Shown piece by piece: positions 1-7,824 of a stretch of DNA of 64,000 nt; positions within the stretch are counted from its first letter, which is position 1, and every line of letters starts with the position of its first letter. The notes below the pieces were generated by a model. The model was not told the DNA's origin. It did not search any database and worked only from the letters and a program-made list of their open reading frames with translations. Both the position numbers and the translations under genes were made by a program. Origin of the DNA: a virus; IMG/VR virus record IMGVR_UViG_3300032770_000001, positions 313,931-377,930 of that record. The stretch is one strand, 5' to 3'.

Positions 1-2
1 CA

Positions 3-587
3 GCCATCGCCGCACTTGCCGATGGCAATACGGCCAATTTTATCGCCGCCCTCACACCGGGCGGTATCGAAGCGCAGGAAGCCGCTGGACAGCGCGATAT
101 GGTCGCCAACACCCGCCTGCCCAAAGAGATCATCCACAGCACTGACGTGAACCCCATCGTCCTCGCATCGAAGGGCTTTGAGTTCCTCGGCGACTATGAC
201 GATCTGTTCTACAGCGTCAAGTTGCCTGCCGGGTGGAAGCTGGTTCCGACCGACCATTCCATGTGGAGCGATCTGGTTGACGACAAGGGCCGCGTCCGTG
301 CGAACATCTTCTACAAAGCGGCGTTCTACGACCGCTCTGCGCACATGAGTTTCAATCCCCGCTTCTACGTCAACAGCGAGTACGAGGGCGGCAGCTATGC
401 CCCGGACGCTCGTAAACGATACTTTGTGACCGACCGCCTCAACCCCGACAATCCGCCGTTCCGTGGCGAGTTCTTCACACGTCAGCGCGACAACTGGGGT
501 CAGGACACCGAGGAGAGCAACAAGGTCTACGCTTGGTTGAAAACGAACTACCCGGACTACGAAAAGTCGTTCGCATACTGGGACTGA
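3..587 (+). CDS. Hypothetical protein, 5'-truncated by the window edge
   Basis: The reading frame is open from base 3 and runs through an internal ATG at 99, so the gene very probably starts left of the window. At least 194 residues are visible. I do not recognise the family. The visible part is soluble and rich in aromatic and charged residues (FYVNSEYEGG, DNWGQDTEE), with no membrane segment. The next gene begins 12 bases downstream after GGAGG, so the two are probably cotranscribed. The ATG at 99 lacks a convincing ribosome-binding site, which supports an upstream start. Confidence 0.7.
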   Translation, partial: AIAALADGNTANFIAALTPGGIEAQEAAGQRDMVANTRLPKEIIHSTDVNPIVLASKGFEFLGDYDDLFYSVKLPAGWKLVPTDHSMWSDLVDDKGRVRANIFYKAAFYDRSAHMSFNPRFYVNSEYEGGSYAPDARKRYFVTDRLNPDNPPFRGEFFTRQRDNWGQDTEESNKVYAWLKTNYPDYEKSFAYWD

Positions 588-599
588 ATCGGAGGGTTT

Positions 600-1049
600 A
601 TGGCTTGCAAGATTACCGACTTTGACGAGAGTTTGCCTGTAGACTTCGTGTTCGGCAGCAACGAACTCGGACAGCACGGCGGCGGTGCCGCTGGCGTGGC
701 ATGGCGCGAGTACGGCGCACGGTATGCGGGTCACGGCGGTGCCGGACAGGGCTTCGGTCCGCAGGGGAATTGTTTCGGTATTCCGACTTGCTCCAAAACC
801 TGCAACCAGCCGGATCACGACATCGAGTACGACAAGCTGAAATACTACATCCAGTGCTTCCTGCTGTGGGCTCGATTGCAGATGGGCAGACGACAATTCA
901 AGGTCACGCAGATCGGATGCGGACTCGCCGGGTGGAAGTCGGAAGAAGTCGCACCCCTGTTCAACGACGCCCCGCCGAACTGCTTCTATGATACGGCATG
1001 GCACGAGTTCCTCGGCGATGAGAAGAAGTATTGGGGGCACGTCGGATAG
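600..1049 (+). CDS. Macro-domain-like (A1S_2505-type) ADP-ribose-binding protein
   Basis: 149 residues, preceded by GGAGG 7 bases before the ATG. The N-terminal half has FVFGSNELGQHGGGAAGVAW followed by a glycine-rich stretch and CFGIPT. The C-terminal part has FKVTQIGCGLAGWKSEEVAP and a closing PPNC. These match the pattern of short phage and bacterial macro-like proteins (VFGSN..G.HG.GAA, IPT, G.GLAGY...IAP). Macro domains bind or hydrolyse ADP-ribose derivatives. That is suggestive because the same window encodes many ADP-ribosyltransferase-like modules, so a role in reversing or reading ADP-ribosylation is plausible but inferred. Confidence 0.72.
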   Translation: MACKITDFDESLPVDFVFGSNELGQHGGGAAGVAWREYGARYAGHGGAGQGFGPQGNCFGIPTCSKTCNQPDHDIEYDKLKYYIQCFLLWARLQMGRRQFKVTQIGCGLAGWKSEEVAPLFNDAPPNCFYDTAWHEFLGDEKKYWGHVG

Positions 1050-1081
1050 AATCAGGGAGTGATCGATCATGGGAGGTCGTG

Positions 1082-1414
1082 ATGAAAACAATACTGCTGG
1101 CAGTTGGTTTGTTGCTTATGTCGTCCGTGTGTTGGGGTCAATCAGTCCTCGGCGGTGGTGGACTTCAAGGGCCGACAAGCAACACTTACGTGATGCCGGA
1201 TCATCCGCAGCACGCTGATTATCATGCCATGTCTTCGGAGACGACGCTGGTCGGCGGCGGCTCGATTACCGTAGCTTCCGGCGAACAACCGCTGTGGCAG
1301 TTCGGCTCCGACAAGGTAGAAGAGCCCCTCGGCGATGTCGCCCGTCGTTACCGCCTATACGATGGACGCGAGAAAGCACGCATTCGTTGGGAAGCGCAGG
1401 GCGAGAAAAAGTAA
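1082..1414 (+). CDS. Small secreted or periplasmic protein with signal peptide
   Basis: 110 residues. I chose the ATG at 1082 (MKTILLAVGLLLMSSVCWGQ) because it gives a textbook signal peptide: a lysine, a hydrophobic core and likely cleavage after CWG. It also follows GGGAGGT. A longer in-frame start at 1031 would bury the signal. The mature part is glycine-rich then charged and matches no family I know. The stop overlaps the next ATG (TAATG), so the two are translationally coupled. The next gene is a membrane protein, so the pair may act at the envelope, but neither resembles a known spanin. Confidence 0.68.
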   Translation: MKTILLAVGLLLMSSVCWGQSVLGGGGLQGPTSNTYVMPDHPQHADYHAMSSETTLVGGGSITVASGEQPLWQFGSDKVEEPLGDVARRYRLYDGREKARIRWEAQGEKK

Positions 1415-1620
1415 TGCATTTCTGGTTCCAACATTACGTGCTCTCGACCCTCGCGGTCTATTTGTTCTTCGCGGTGCTCTATGGGCGCAAATTCAACCAG
1501 ATCAAGAAAGCACCAAACGTTTGCACTTTGATTGTCGGCGGCTTGCTCTGGTTCCCGATTGTGCTGGTGTGGGTGTACGGTGGGCTCTGGCGCGATATCA
1601 AATCTTGGAGAAAATCATGA
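1414..1620 (+). CDS. Small membrane protein with two transmembrane segments
   Basis: 68 residues beginning MHFWFQHY. Two hydrophobic spans are visible, about residues 8-24 (VLSTLAVYLFFAVLYG) and 37-58 (TLIVGGLLWFPIVLVWVYGG), separated by a basic loop with GRKFNQIKK. The tail is short and basic. The start overlaps the preceding stop by one base and the end overlaps the next start by four. Size and topology would fit a holin-like or superinfection-exclusion protein, but nothing specific supports either. Confidence 0.68.
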   Translation: MHFWFQHYVLSTLAVYLFFAVLYGRKFNQIKKAPNVCTLIVGGLLWFPIVLVWVYGGLWRDIKSWRKS

Positions 1621-2450
1621 AGCCACACTTCATATTCCCCTGCGATCCACTCAACGACCGCCGTGTTGATGCGGTGTTTGCCGATCAACATGATGCGCTG
1701 CTGGCGGCTGGCTTTAATTGCTCGGTTGTCGATCTGGACGATCCACGGATCACGTTCGGCAAAAACAAGCAGGCTGTGCTACGGGAGTTGTGTGTCTACC
1801 GTGGCTGGATGCTGGGCGAAAAAGAGTACGAGAGACTGTTGCACACCATCCAGACCTATGGCGGCTACCCTATCACCGACGAAAATTCGTATCTGGTCAC
1901 GCATCACCTGCCGAACTGGTATCAGTATCTTCACGATGTGACGCCGGAGACGATGATACTGCCGAACGGAACCTACAACATCGCCGATCTGCCGGAACTG
2001 GTACGAGGTCTCTTGCCGCAGTGGGGCGGCATCGTTGTGAAAGATTACGTGAAGTCCCTCAAGACCGGGTACGGGCATATCATCAACGAGAACCCCGATA
2101 TCCTGCCGAAGATCATTGAGCAGATGGTTCAATATCGCGGACGTATCGAAGGCGGATTGTGCTTGCGTCGATTCGAACAGTTTATCCCGGACAGCGAGAA
2201 GCGGTTCTTTTGTGTCAACGGGCACGCCTACACTGCGGCTCTGGACTCGAACATCCGCGTCATGGCGGAATCGACGTACCTTGCTCTGGCGGCGGAAGTC
2301 GCAACCCGCATCCCGTCCCATTTCTTCTCGGTGGATATCGCTCTCACCGAGAACCTGACTCCTCGCGTCGTCGAAATCGGGGATGGACAGGTGTCTGATC
2401 TGGTGGGCTGGACGCCGGAAGAATTTGCTGCTATGTGGATAGGACAATGA
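1617..2450 (+). CDS. ATP-grasp protein, R2K clade family 3-like (DUF4343)
   Basis: 277 residues from the ATG at 1617 (ATGA overlap with the upstream stop). A longer upstream reading frame is not favoured. The N-terminal half carries the segment MKPHFIFPCDPL and a conserved RGWML. The C-terminal half has VVKDYVKSLKTGYG, RRFEQFIP and VEIGDGQVSDLVG, the ATP/metal-binding signature of R2K ATP-grasp enzymes. These enzymes ligate an amino or carboxyl group using ATP, and R2K members are common in phages and their conflict loci. The substrate is unknown; peptide tagging or modification of a host target is inference. Confidence 0.68.
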   Translation: MKPHFIFPCDPLNDRRVDAVFADQHDALLAAGFNCSVVDLDDPRITFGKNKQAVLRELCVYRGWMLGEKEYERLLHTIQTYGGYPITDENSYLVTHHLPNWYQYLHDVTPETMILPNGTYNIADLPELVRGLLPQWGGIVVKDYVKSLKTGYGHIINENPDILPKIIEQMVQYRGRIEGGLCLRRFEQFIPDSEKRFFCVNGHAYTAALDSNIRVMAESTYLALAAEVATRIPSHFFSVDIALTENLTPRVVEIGDGQVSDLVGWTPEEFAAMWIGQ

Positions 2451-2743
2451 CAGAAGAACTCTTTTGGTCTACTCTCGACGCCTCCCCCATCGGAACTGTA
2501 ATGCAGCACTCCAGTGGGAGGAAAATCAGAAAAACCAGCAATTCCAGTTACGAGATCGAGTTAACCCCTGAGCAAGCGGAAAGACTCCGGGAGCACATTC
2601 GATCAGGCAAGCCTACCAAGTATCCGTGCAAGAAATGCAGCACGCTCATGCATGAGATGGATGTCATGCCAGACGGAACCCGTACACTTCGTTGCTCTGG
2701 TTGTAACTGGTGGGTCCTCACGAGAGAATCTGACCCGGAATGA
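2447..2743 (+). CDS. Zinc-ribbon protein, hypothetical
   Basis: 98 residues from the ATG at 2447, which overlaps the ATP-grasp stop (ATGA). The C-terminal half has two CxxC knuckles, CKKC and CSGC, about 24 residues apart, the layout of a zinc ribbon. The middle is charged (ELTPEQAERLREHI). No catalytic motif is visible. A DNA-, RNA- or protein-binding adaptor role is the usual expectation, but no partner is indicated. Confidence 0.6.
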   Translation: MTEELFWSTLDASPIGTVMQHSSGRKIRKTSNSSYEIELTPEQAERLREHIRSGKPTKYPCKKCSTLMHEMDVMPDGTRTLRCSGCNWWVLTRESDPE

Positions 2744-2916
2744 AATTTGATACAGACGGCATTTGCGATGTGTGCCGCATCATAGACAACGATACTTCCC
2801 AAAAGAAAGTCTACTGGTGTAATCTGTGTAGAGCATGGATTTGCAAGACCTGTGAGCCTAACGGCGTCCGGCGTGCAGAAGCCATGTGGCTTCGAGCAAC
2901 TGGTCAGAAGAAATGA
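2740..2916 (+). CDS. Cys-rich miniprotein with three CxxC knuckles
   Basis: 58 residues (start MKFDTDGICDVC), flanked on both sides by ATGA overlaps. Cysteines lie in CDVC (9-12), CNLC (27-30) and CKTC (35-38), which could coordinate one or two zinc ions in a treble-clef or RING-like miniature fold. The C-terminus is basic. The perfect coupling to its neighbours makes it a credible gene despite its size. Function unknown. Confidence 0.55.
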   Translation: MKFDTDGICDVCRIIDNDTSQKKVYWCNLCRAWICKTCEPNGVRRAEAMWLRATGQKK

Positions 2917-3065
2917 TAAATAGAATAGTATTTCGAGCCATTGCTTTTTTGATTCTTGTTGGCATCATAGTCGATGCGAGTAAGACGAACGGGCTCCAAT
3001 GGGTGAGCATTCTCGGCGCGGTTATGGCGGCTTTCTTCTGGGAAATTGGTGAGCTATTCAAATGA
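2913..3065 (+). CDS. Small membrane peptide with two hydrophobic spans
   Basis: 50 residues. Residues 4-20 (RIVFRAIAFLILVGIIV) and 29-46 (LQWVSILGAVMAAFFWEI) are hydrophobic and separated by a short polar turn. The start and stop each overlap the neighbours by four bases, which supports real translation. It could be a small holin-like or membrane-stress peptide; the sequence alone does not decide. Confidence 0.5.
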   Translation: MINRIVFRAIAFLILVGIIVDASKTNGLQWVSILGAVMAAFFWEIGELFK

Positions 3066-3370
3066 GTTTCTACGTGCACATCCCCACTCCTAAGGTCAAG
3101 ACGTACTACATGACCTGCTCAGCCTGTCCCTCACAATGGGAAGGCACCCTCGAAGGCGGCGGACACCTGTACATCCGATATCGTTGGGGCGGCATCAGCC
3201 TGTACGTCGGTAAAGACCTTCAGGATTGCTTCGAACAAGGGCCGATCTTCACCAACGATTTTGCCGACAGCTTGGACGGCGTCATGGATGATGAGACCAT
3301 GAAATTTGCAACCGGGCACATCCTCGATTGGTCGGAAGCAGAACGCATCCCGGTGCCGGAGGAAGAGTGA
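3062..3370 (+). CDS. Hypothetical protein
   Basis: 102 residues (start MSFYVHIPTP), ATGA-coupled to the preceding membrane peptide. It contains CSAC near residue 19 and a middle region rich in Gly, Tyr and Arg (GGGHLYIRYRWGG). The C-terminus is acidic and ends PVPEEE. No family recognised. It is clearly within the operon because the next gene starts at an overlapping GTGA. Confidence 0.6.
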   Translation: MSFYVHIPTPKVKTYYMTCSACPSQWEGTLEGGGHLYIRYRWGGISLYVGKDLQDCFEQGPIFTNDFADSLDGVMDDETMKFATGHILDWSEAERIPVPEEE

Positions 3371-3750
3371 TCCTCGATTTCGACAAGCCGAAGAAAGCAC
3401 GATCCACCGAAGAGCACAACGAGATATACAGCGCCGACTGTCCGGCAGCAGGCACCTACGTCCCCAATATGTCGGATGCCGACATGCTCAAATGGAAGGC
3501 GAAGGTGATCGGCGGCAAAGACCCCCGCGTCGAAATCCGTAAGAGTGTCCGGGGCGTTGACCCCACGTTGATCCGGGAGGACAACTTCAGCATCTACAAC
3601 GGGCACTGTTCGGCTCAGGTGCTCATAATCGTGCGACCGAACAAGGTCATCATGTCATCCAATGGCAGGATGGTGTTTGACGGCAAGGTCTGGGAAGAGC
3701 TATCTAAAGCCGTCGAAGAAGCCCGTAAAGCACTGAAAACTAAGGCGTAA
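3367..3750 (+). CDS. Hypothetical protein (GTG start)
   Basis: 127 residues if translation starts at GTG 3367, which overlaps the previous stop (GTGA). I prefer this to more upstream starts inside the previous gene. It carries a cysteine pair around residues 30 and 79 and a hydrophobic strand, AQVLIIVRPNKVIM, but no known motif. It ends the first gene run; the next gene has its own promoter-like element. Confidence 0.58.
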   Translation: MILDFDKPKKARSTEEHNEIYSADCPAAGTYVPNMSDADMLKWKAKVIGGKDPRVEIRKSVRGVDPTLIREDNFSIYNGHCSAQVLIIVRPNKVIMSSNGRMVFDGKVWEELSKAVEEARKALKTKA

Positions 3751-3778
3751 ATCCTAACCAAAACCACTCCCGTACTGG

Positions 3779-3790
3779 TAGAATATAGGC
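3779..3790 (+). promoter_or_regulatory. Extended -10 promoter, leaderless type, for the DNA ligase
   Basis: TGG then TAGAAT (3779-3784) then six bases then ATG at 3791. The TGN-TANNNT form is an extended -10, and no -35 is visible 17 bases upstream. The distance puts transcription start at or next to the ATG. The same arrangement occurs before genes at 24243 and 62158, and a variant at 59700. Confidence 0.55.
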
Positions 3791-4597
3791 ATGGCGACTG
3801 GCATCAAGGCGCAGCTTCCTACCAACATCAGTCTCGATGGGTTGCAGCGTCTCGCCTCGGATTCGGATTGGGGCTGGCATTTCAAATACAATGGCGACCG
3901 CCGCACGGTCAAGAAAGAAGCCGGACACATTCAGGATTTCAACCGGGACGGCGCACCCGGCAAAGGTCTGCCGCAGCATATCGTTGACGCCCTCCTCAAT
4001 CACCCTCTCCCGCAATTTCTGATCGACGTGGAGTTCGTTCATTTCGGGCGGCACGATACGATCTACGTGTTCGACTCGCTGATTCTCGGCGACGAGTTCG
4101 TTGCGGTCGAGCCGTTCGAGTATCGCGAAGCCCGGTACCATGCTGAATTCGACAATTATGCTTCCTGCATAGTTCCGGTGTTCACCGCCCGGACGCCGGA
4201 AGAAAAAACCCGGATGTTCGTACAGACGGCTCAGGACGGCATCGAAGGCATCGTGGCGCACAAGATGAGTGCAGCTTACGAAGAGGGTCGTTCAACGAAT
4301 GTTTTCAAGTTCAAATTCATCAAGCAACTCGACGCCGTATGCATGGGCGACGATCCCAAGGGCAAAGACAGCGTTCGCCTCGGCTGCTATGACGAGCACG
4401 GCAAGTTGCATGAGATTTGCGGAGCCCGGATTATTGGCATCCACCCGACAAAAGGTCAGGTGGTTGAGATCAGATACAACAAGGGCACCAAGAAACGGCA
4501 CGTGATGGAGATTCACATCGAACGCATCCGGGACGACAAGAAGCCCCGCGAATGTACTCTCGATCAAATCGTGGTCAACGCCGACTTTAGGAGATAA
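3791..4597 (+). CDS. Small ATP-dependent DNA ligase
   Basis: 268 residues. Motif I is FKYNGDRRTV with Lys32 as the likely AMP-accepting lysine; the usual Asp of KxDG is Asn here. FLIDVEFV near residue 77 fits motif III. EGIVAHKMSAAYEEGRSTNVFKFK covers motifs IV and V, and the last 80 residues would form the OB-fold. Length and order fit minimal viral or Lig-E-like ligases, which seal nicks during replication or repair. There is no upstream Shine-Dalgarno sequence, consistent with a leaderless transcript. The K-x-N-G variant is unusual and should be checked for activity. Confidence 0.8.
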   Translation: MATGIKAQLPTNISLDGLQRLASDSDWGWHFKYNGDRRTVKKEAGHIQDFNRDGAPGKGLPQHIVDALLNHPLPQFLIDVEFVHFGRHDTIYVFDSLILGDEFVAVEPFEYREARYHAEFDNYASCIVPVFTARTPEEKTRMFVQTAQDGIEGIVAHKMSAAYEEGRSTNVFKFKFIKQLDAVCMGDDPKGKDSVRLGCYDEHGKLHEICGARIIGIHPTKGQVVEIRYNKGTKKRHVMEIHIERIRDDKKPRECTLDQIVVNADFRR

Positions 4598-4599
4598 CC

Positions 4600-4839
4600 G
4601 TGGACGAATTTAATGGGCACCAGAATCCGGAAACGTTCAACACTAACGGTCTGACCGAACATCAGTTACAGGTCGCCGCCCTTTGCGTCAACATGGCGGA
4701 AGGTGAACAGCGCCCGTGGGCAAGTGCGGAGAACCTGCAATTTTTCGTGAGGGATTTCGTTCGCGAATCCATTCAGAGCGCCATTGACGGCAACAAGCTG
4801 ACCGAAGCTGGCGTCGAAGTGGCGAGGAGCATCTTATGA
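4600..4839 (+). CDS. Hypothetical protein (GTG start)
   Basis: 79 residues from GTG 4600, two bases after the ligase stop, with AGGAGAT upstream. Acidic N-terminus (MDEFNGHQNPETFN), then an amphipathic helical stretch. No motif recognised. ATGA overlap with the next gene. Confidence 0.58.
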   Translation: MDEFNGHQNPETFNTNGLTEHQLQVAALCVNMAEGEQRPWASAENLQFFVRDFVRESIQSAIDGNKLTEAGVEVARSIL

Positions 4840-5039
4840 ACAGCGCCGAACGTGCCGAACAATTCGAGATTCTGTATACTGCTTACATCGCCAAGCTGCG
4901 TCGGCTGGATGAACTGCAAGCACAGGGTCGTTACGGTTTCCAACTGCGGATGCCGAAGAAGGCACTGGCGATTGCGATGAAAAATTTGCGGGAGTTCGGT
5001 AAGAAACATGGTGTAGAAGTCGAGTCTCTGTTCTACTAA
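4836..5039 (+). CDS. Hypothetical helical protein
   Basis: 67 residues, ATGA-coupled to the upstream gene. Predominantly helical and basic (YIAKLRRLDELQAQ, MPKKALAIAMKNLREF). Could be a small nucleic-acid-binding or adaptor protein; no specific family is evident. Confidence 0.55.
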   Translation: MNSAERAEQFEILYTAYIAKLRRLDELQAQGRYGFQLRMPKKALAIAMKNLREFGKKHGVEVESLFY

Positions 5040-5043
5040 GGCT

Positions 5044-5115
5044 ATGGCAACGGCGAGATTGATTCTCTGGATTCTTGTGGTTTTAGCGGTCATTCGACTA
5101 AGGGAGACTTTATGA
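5044..5115 (+). CDS. Possible 23-residue single-span membrane peptide
   Basis: ATG at 5044 lies 5 bases after the previous stop and the frame ends in TGA at 5113-5115, overlapping the next ATG by four bases. The peptide MATARLILWILVVLAVIRLR is one hydrophobic helix with basic ends. The coupling junction argues for translation, but at this length chance cannot be excluded. Confidence 0.35.
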   Translation: MATARLILWILVVLAVIRLRETL

Positions 5116-5474
5116 ACATCGACATTCTGGATGACGAGATTTTCTCAGACATCGCCCGGAACTGCGGCTATGATCTGGACAACGAGAATGAACTGGAGGC
5201 GGCAACCGCACAGATCGTGAAGATGTCGCCGGAAGAGGCATGGGAGCGATACTGCGTGTGGAACGGACTACTAGGTAGCTTCCACTACTCGCTACGGGAA
5301 GCGTACCAGAACATTTTTGAAGCGTGCAATCCCGATGCCCTGACGGTCGAGGATTATGACACAATCATGGCTGCCCTGAGTCTGGCGCAGTCAGGCGCGA
5401 ATCCGACAGCTTACCTTGCACTGGCAACCGTTCGCAGCAAAGTGAGCAAGATGCAGGAAAAGGTGATGGCATGA
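5112..5474 (+). CDS. Hypothetical acidic protein
   Basis: 120 residues (start MNIDILDDEI), preceded by GGGAG. Acidic and helical with the segment SPEEAWERYCVWNGLLG. No membrane segment or catalytic motif. ATGA overlap with the next gene at 5471. Confidence 0.62.
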   Translation: MNIDILDDEIFSDIARNCGYDLDNENELEAATAQIVKMSPEEAWERYCVWNGLLGSFHYSLREAYQNIFEACNPDALTVEDYDTIMAALSLAQSGANPTAYLALATVRSKVSKMQEKVMA

Positions 5475-5728
5475 GCAGAGTGAAAAAACCAAAGCGCGTG
5501 AAGTGTCCGATCTGCAAAGCCCCCGGCATCGCAGCCGAGCGGGTGAGTACCGAGCCGATCAAGCATGTCGATCTGCTCACGCCCCTGAAAGACCTCGTCC
5601 GCTGCATCCGGGACGGGCAACTCGGCGACTTCTCGCCGCTCATGGACGAGATTTTCGATGCGGAGCACGCGATCCGCATGGCGGAAGCCAGAATGAAGCT
5701 TTTGAAGGGCATCGACTATGGCGACTAA
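5471..5728 (+). CDS. Hypothetical protein with N-terminal CPxC knuckle
   Basis: 85 residues. A basic N-terminus (MSRVKKPKRVKCPICKAPG) has one CPIC pair and a later lone cysteine, suggesting partial zinc coordination or dimer-shared zinc. The rest is helical (DAEHAIRMAEARMKLLKG). Function unknown; coupled to both neighbours. Confidence 0.58.
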   Translation: MSRVKKPKRVKCPICKAPGIAAERVSTEPIKHVDLLTPLKDLVRCIRDGQLGDFSPLMDEIFDAEHAIRMAEARMKLLKGIDYGD

Positions 5729-5999
5729 GGCAATCTCATACCATTACGTGAAGGTGCTGCACCCAAGCAACAAGGGGAAGGCGATTTACCTTGAGTTGCC
5801 GAAATTCATCGACAAGGGTGACATGCAATTCATCGCCGGGTATGAGTTCAAGTTGGACGCCAATGGAGAGCCGAAGCTGGCATCCAAGAAGGGTGATATC
5901 ATGCACCTGATGCAGCTTGGCGAGGGCGTAAAGATTATCGGTCTGGAAGCGAACAAGTTCTACGGTAATCTTGAAGAGAAGGACAAGGTGGAATTCTAA
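5718..5999 (+). CDS. Hypothetical protein
   Basis: 93 residues overlapping the previous gene by 11 bases. Mixed beta pattern with many lysines (YVKVLHPSNKGKAIYLELP). No known domain. Its TAA abuts the next ATG. Confidence 0.6.
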   Translation: MATKAISYHYVKVLHPSNKGKAIYLELPKFIDKGDMQFIAGYEFKLDANGEPKLASKKGDIMHLMQLGEGVKIIGLEANKFYGNLEEKDKVEF

Positions 6000-6512
6000 A
6001 TGAAAAATCGAAAGTTCAGTGCGGATGAAATGAAGCAGGTACACGCCGAAGAACGGCGGATGCTGGCATTTATCGCCAAGCGGAACGAGGAGTTCATCAA
6101 GGCGAAGAAGGCTGGTGAGCCGGAAGTCGGCATCTTCTGGCTGCTCCCGAACGGCAAGGTGTGGATGGATGGCACGCCTGTGTCGATGGCGGCAAGCTAC
6201 GGCGATCTCAAGATTCACGAGGGTACTCACACGCAGTATTGGGACTCTCTCCAGCGCAACGGCATCGCCCCGGCTGATGTGGAATACGAAGAGTATCCGC
6301 GTGGTCGCGTGGCATACGACACCAAGAAGCGTCAGTTCTTCCTGTTCGCCGACGCCTGCATCCTCAAGGACAAGGCTGCGGTGAGCCGCATCATGAACCA
6401 ATTCCGTCTCCCATCGAACACGAAGAAAGAAAAAGACCCGCACTATCGTTGCCCGAAGTGCATGAGCAGCGGACGTTCAAAGAAACAGCAAGAAAAAGAT
6501 TGGGACATCTAG
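6000..6512 (+). CDS. Hypothetical protein with C-terminal zinc knuckle
   Basis: 170 residues. The central block GIFWLLPNGKVWMDGTPV, then HEGTHTQYWDSL and GRVAYDTKKRQFFLFADACIL resemble a conserved alpha/beta protein family I have seen in bacteria but cannot name. The C-terminus has CPKC and a basic tail (GRSKKQQEKDWDI). Likely soluble. A nucleic-acid role is possible from the basic zinc tail, but this is inference. Confidence 0.6.
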   Translation: MKNRKFSADEMKQVHAEERRMLAFIAKRNEEFIKAKKAGEPEVGIFWLLPNGKVWMDGTPVSMAASYGDLKIHEGTHTQYWDSLQRNGIAPADVEYEEYPRGRVAYDTKKRQFFLFADACILKDKAAVSRIMNQFRLPSNTKKEKDPHYRCPKCMSSGRSKKQQEKDWDI

Positions 6513-6520
6513 GAGGGATT

Positions 6521-6985
6521 ATGAAGCTGATGCAAAGGAACCTCGGTATCTCGGCACAGATTTGGGCAGTGCTCGAAGTTCTCAGTGGGGGCGATTATGT
6601 GCTTCCCAAGATTCCTCACGAGTCAGAAGTGACGGCACAGTACGACATCGAAACCCGCCCGTTCTACAACGTGCCGGGACGAGCGCACGGCTTCGTCACC
6701 AACGTGCATCACTTCAACAACAACGAGTTCACCCTGTTCTTCACCATCACCGAAGCTGGTGGTGGGGATACGATCTGCGTTTGCGACTGGACCGGAAAGC
6801 GGCGGTACCTCCAGCCCGTGCTGACCAATGATGGTCGCCCGGAAAACTGCCGCATGGCGGAATTCCAGTACGGCAACGTGGGCGCAGTTCTGGAGTATGT
6901 TCAGACTCTCATCGCCAATTTTATCCTCAAGGAACCGTCCGCTGAGATCGCTGTCCCCGGCATGTTGGGCGTGGGGGTGCGTTAA
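6521..6985 (+). CDS. Hypothetical protein
   Basis: 154 residues from the ATG at 6521, preceded by GGAGG at ideal spacing. An ATG-like start further upstream lies inside the previous gene and is rejected. Beta-rich middle (NEFTLFFTITEAGGGDTICVCDW) with helical C-terminus. No recognised motif. The stop overlaps the next start by one base (TAATG). Confidence 0.62.
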   Translation: MKLMQRNLGISAQIWAVLEVLSGGDYVLPKIPHESEVTAQYDIETRPFYNVPGRAHGFVTNVHHFNNNEFTLFFTITEAGGGDTICVCDWTGKRRYLQPVLTNDGRPENCRMAEFQYGNVGAVLEYVQTLIANFILKEPSAEIAVPGMLGVGVR

Positions 6986-7824
6986 TGGCGAAGCGCATCA
7001 AAGTCAAGGCTCCTGAGACGTGGGATGAGTTTCTCGCGTATGAGTGGGATCAATTCAACTGCCACTATCGCGACTACCACCCGACGCCTGCGAACTACAT
7101 CTTCAAGCCGGGGGAGGAAGTTGCCTTCGGGTCGATGGAGGAGTGCCGGGTCGAAGCTACGTTCCCGTTCAACGGCATGGAGCACTGCATCGTGCTCCTG
7201 AGCTACCATGATCGGGGATCGGTGTATGGCAAGCCGTTTGACAACAAGCGGCGGCTGCCGCGTCTGACGTTCTGGTTCAACGTAGACCCGGTCTCGACGG
7301 TCACCGACACCGATTTCGGTCGGGATCGTATCAACACCGACTATTCGCAGACGAGCCTCGACAGCCTGATCCACATGGCGTACAGCCGGGGCTTGATCGA
7401 CAGCCCGGAGTACCAGCGCGATTACGTGTGGACGCTGCAAGATAAGCAGCGGCTCATCAAGTCGATCTTCGACCGCATGGACATCGGCAAATTCATCCTG
7501 CTTGAACGCGAGTACCCGGAGAATCGTCTGGAGATCATCGACGGTAAGCAGCGGTTCAACGCGATACTCGGCTTCTACGAGGGGCGCTACGAATACGAAG
7601 GCAAGACGTGGTTCCAGCTTTCGTGGCGTGACAAACAGCGATTCACTGACATCATGGTGCACACCGCCAAGATTCAGGAGTCACGTGTAAAGAAGTCCGA
7701 CATCCTGTGGCTCTTCCTCGCCATCAACCGTGGCGGCGTGCCTCAGACCGAGGAGCACATCGCCAAAGCGCGTCGGCTGTACGAAGAGGCGCTGAAAGAG
7801 GAAGCCAATGCCAAGAAAAAGTAA
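6985..7824 (+). CDS. DUF262/GmrS-like domain protein
   Basis: 279 residues. YQRDYVWTLQDKQRLIKSI (about 143-161) and IIDGKQRFNAILGF (184-197) are the two signatures of DUF262, the nucleotide-hydrolysing N-domain of GmrSD-type and BrxU-type modification-dependent nucleases; the IDGxQR loop relates to the ParB fold. There is no DUF1524 HNH nuclease domain afterwards, and the remainder is helical and basic. It is therefore an orphan DUF262 protein. It could be an NTPase regulator, an anti-restriction decoy or part of a split system. Confidence 0.72.
   Translation: MAKRIKVKAPETWDEFLAYEWDQFNCHYRDYHPTPANYIFKPGEEVAFGSMEECRVEATFPFNGMEHCIVLLSYHDRGSVYGKPFDNKRRLPRLTFWFNVDPVSTVTDTDFGRDRINTDYSQTSLDSLIHMAYSRGLIDSPEYQRDYVWTLQDKQRLIKSIFDRMDIGKFILLEREYPENRLEIIDGKQRFNAILGFYEGRYEYEGKTWFQLSWRDKQRFTDIMVHTAKIQESRVKKSDILWLFLAINRGGVPQTEEHIAKARRLYEEALKEEANAKKK

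Noticed and set aside
1335-1616. N-terminal extension of the ATP-grasp protein
   Set aside because: It would overlap two real genes for over 200 bases; ATG 1617 has the ATGA coupling seen throughout the operon.
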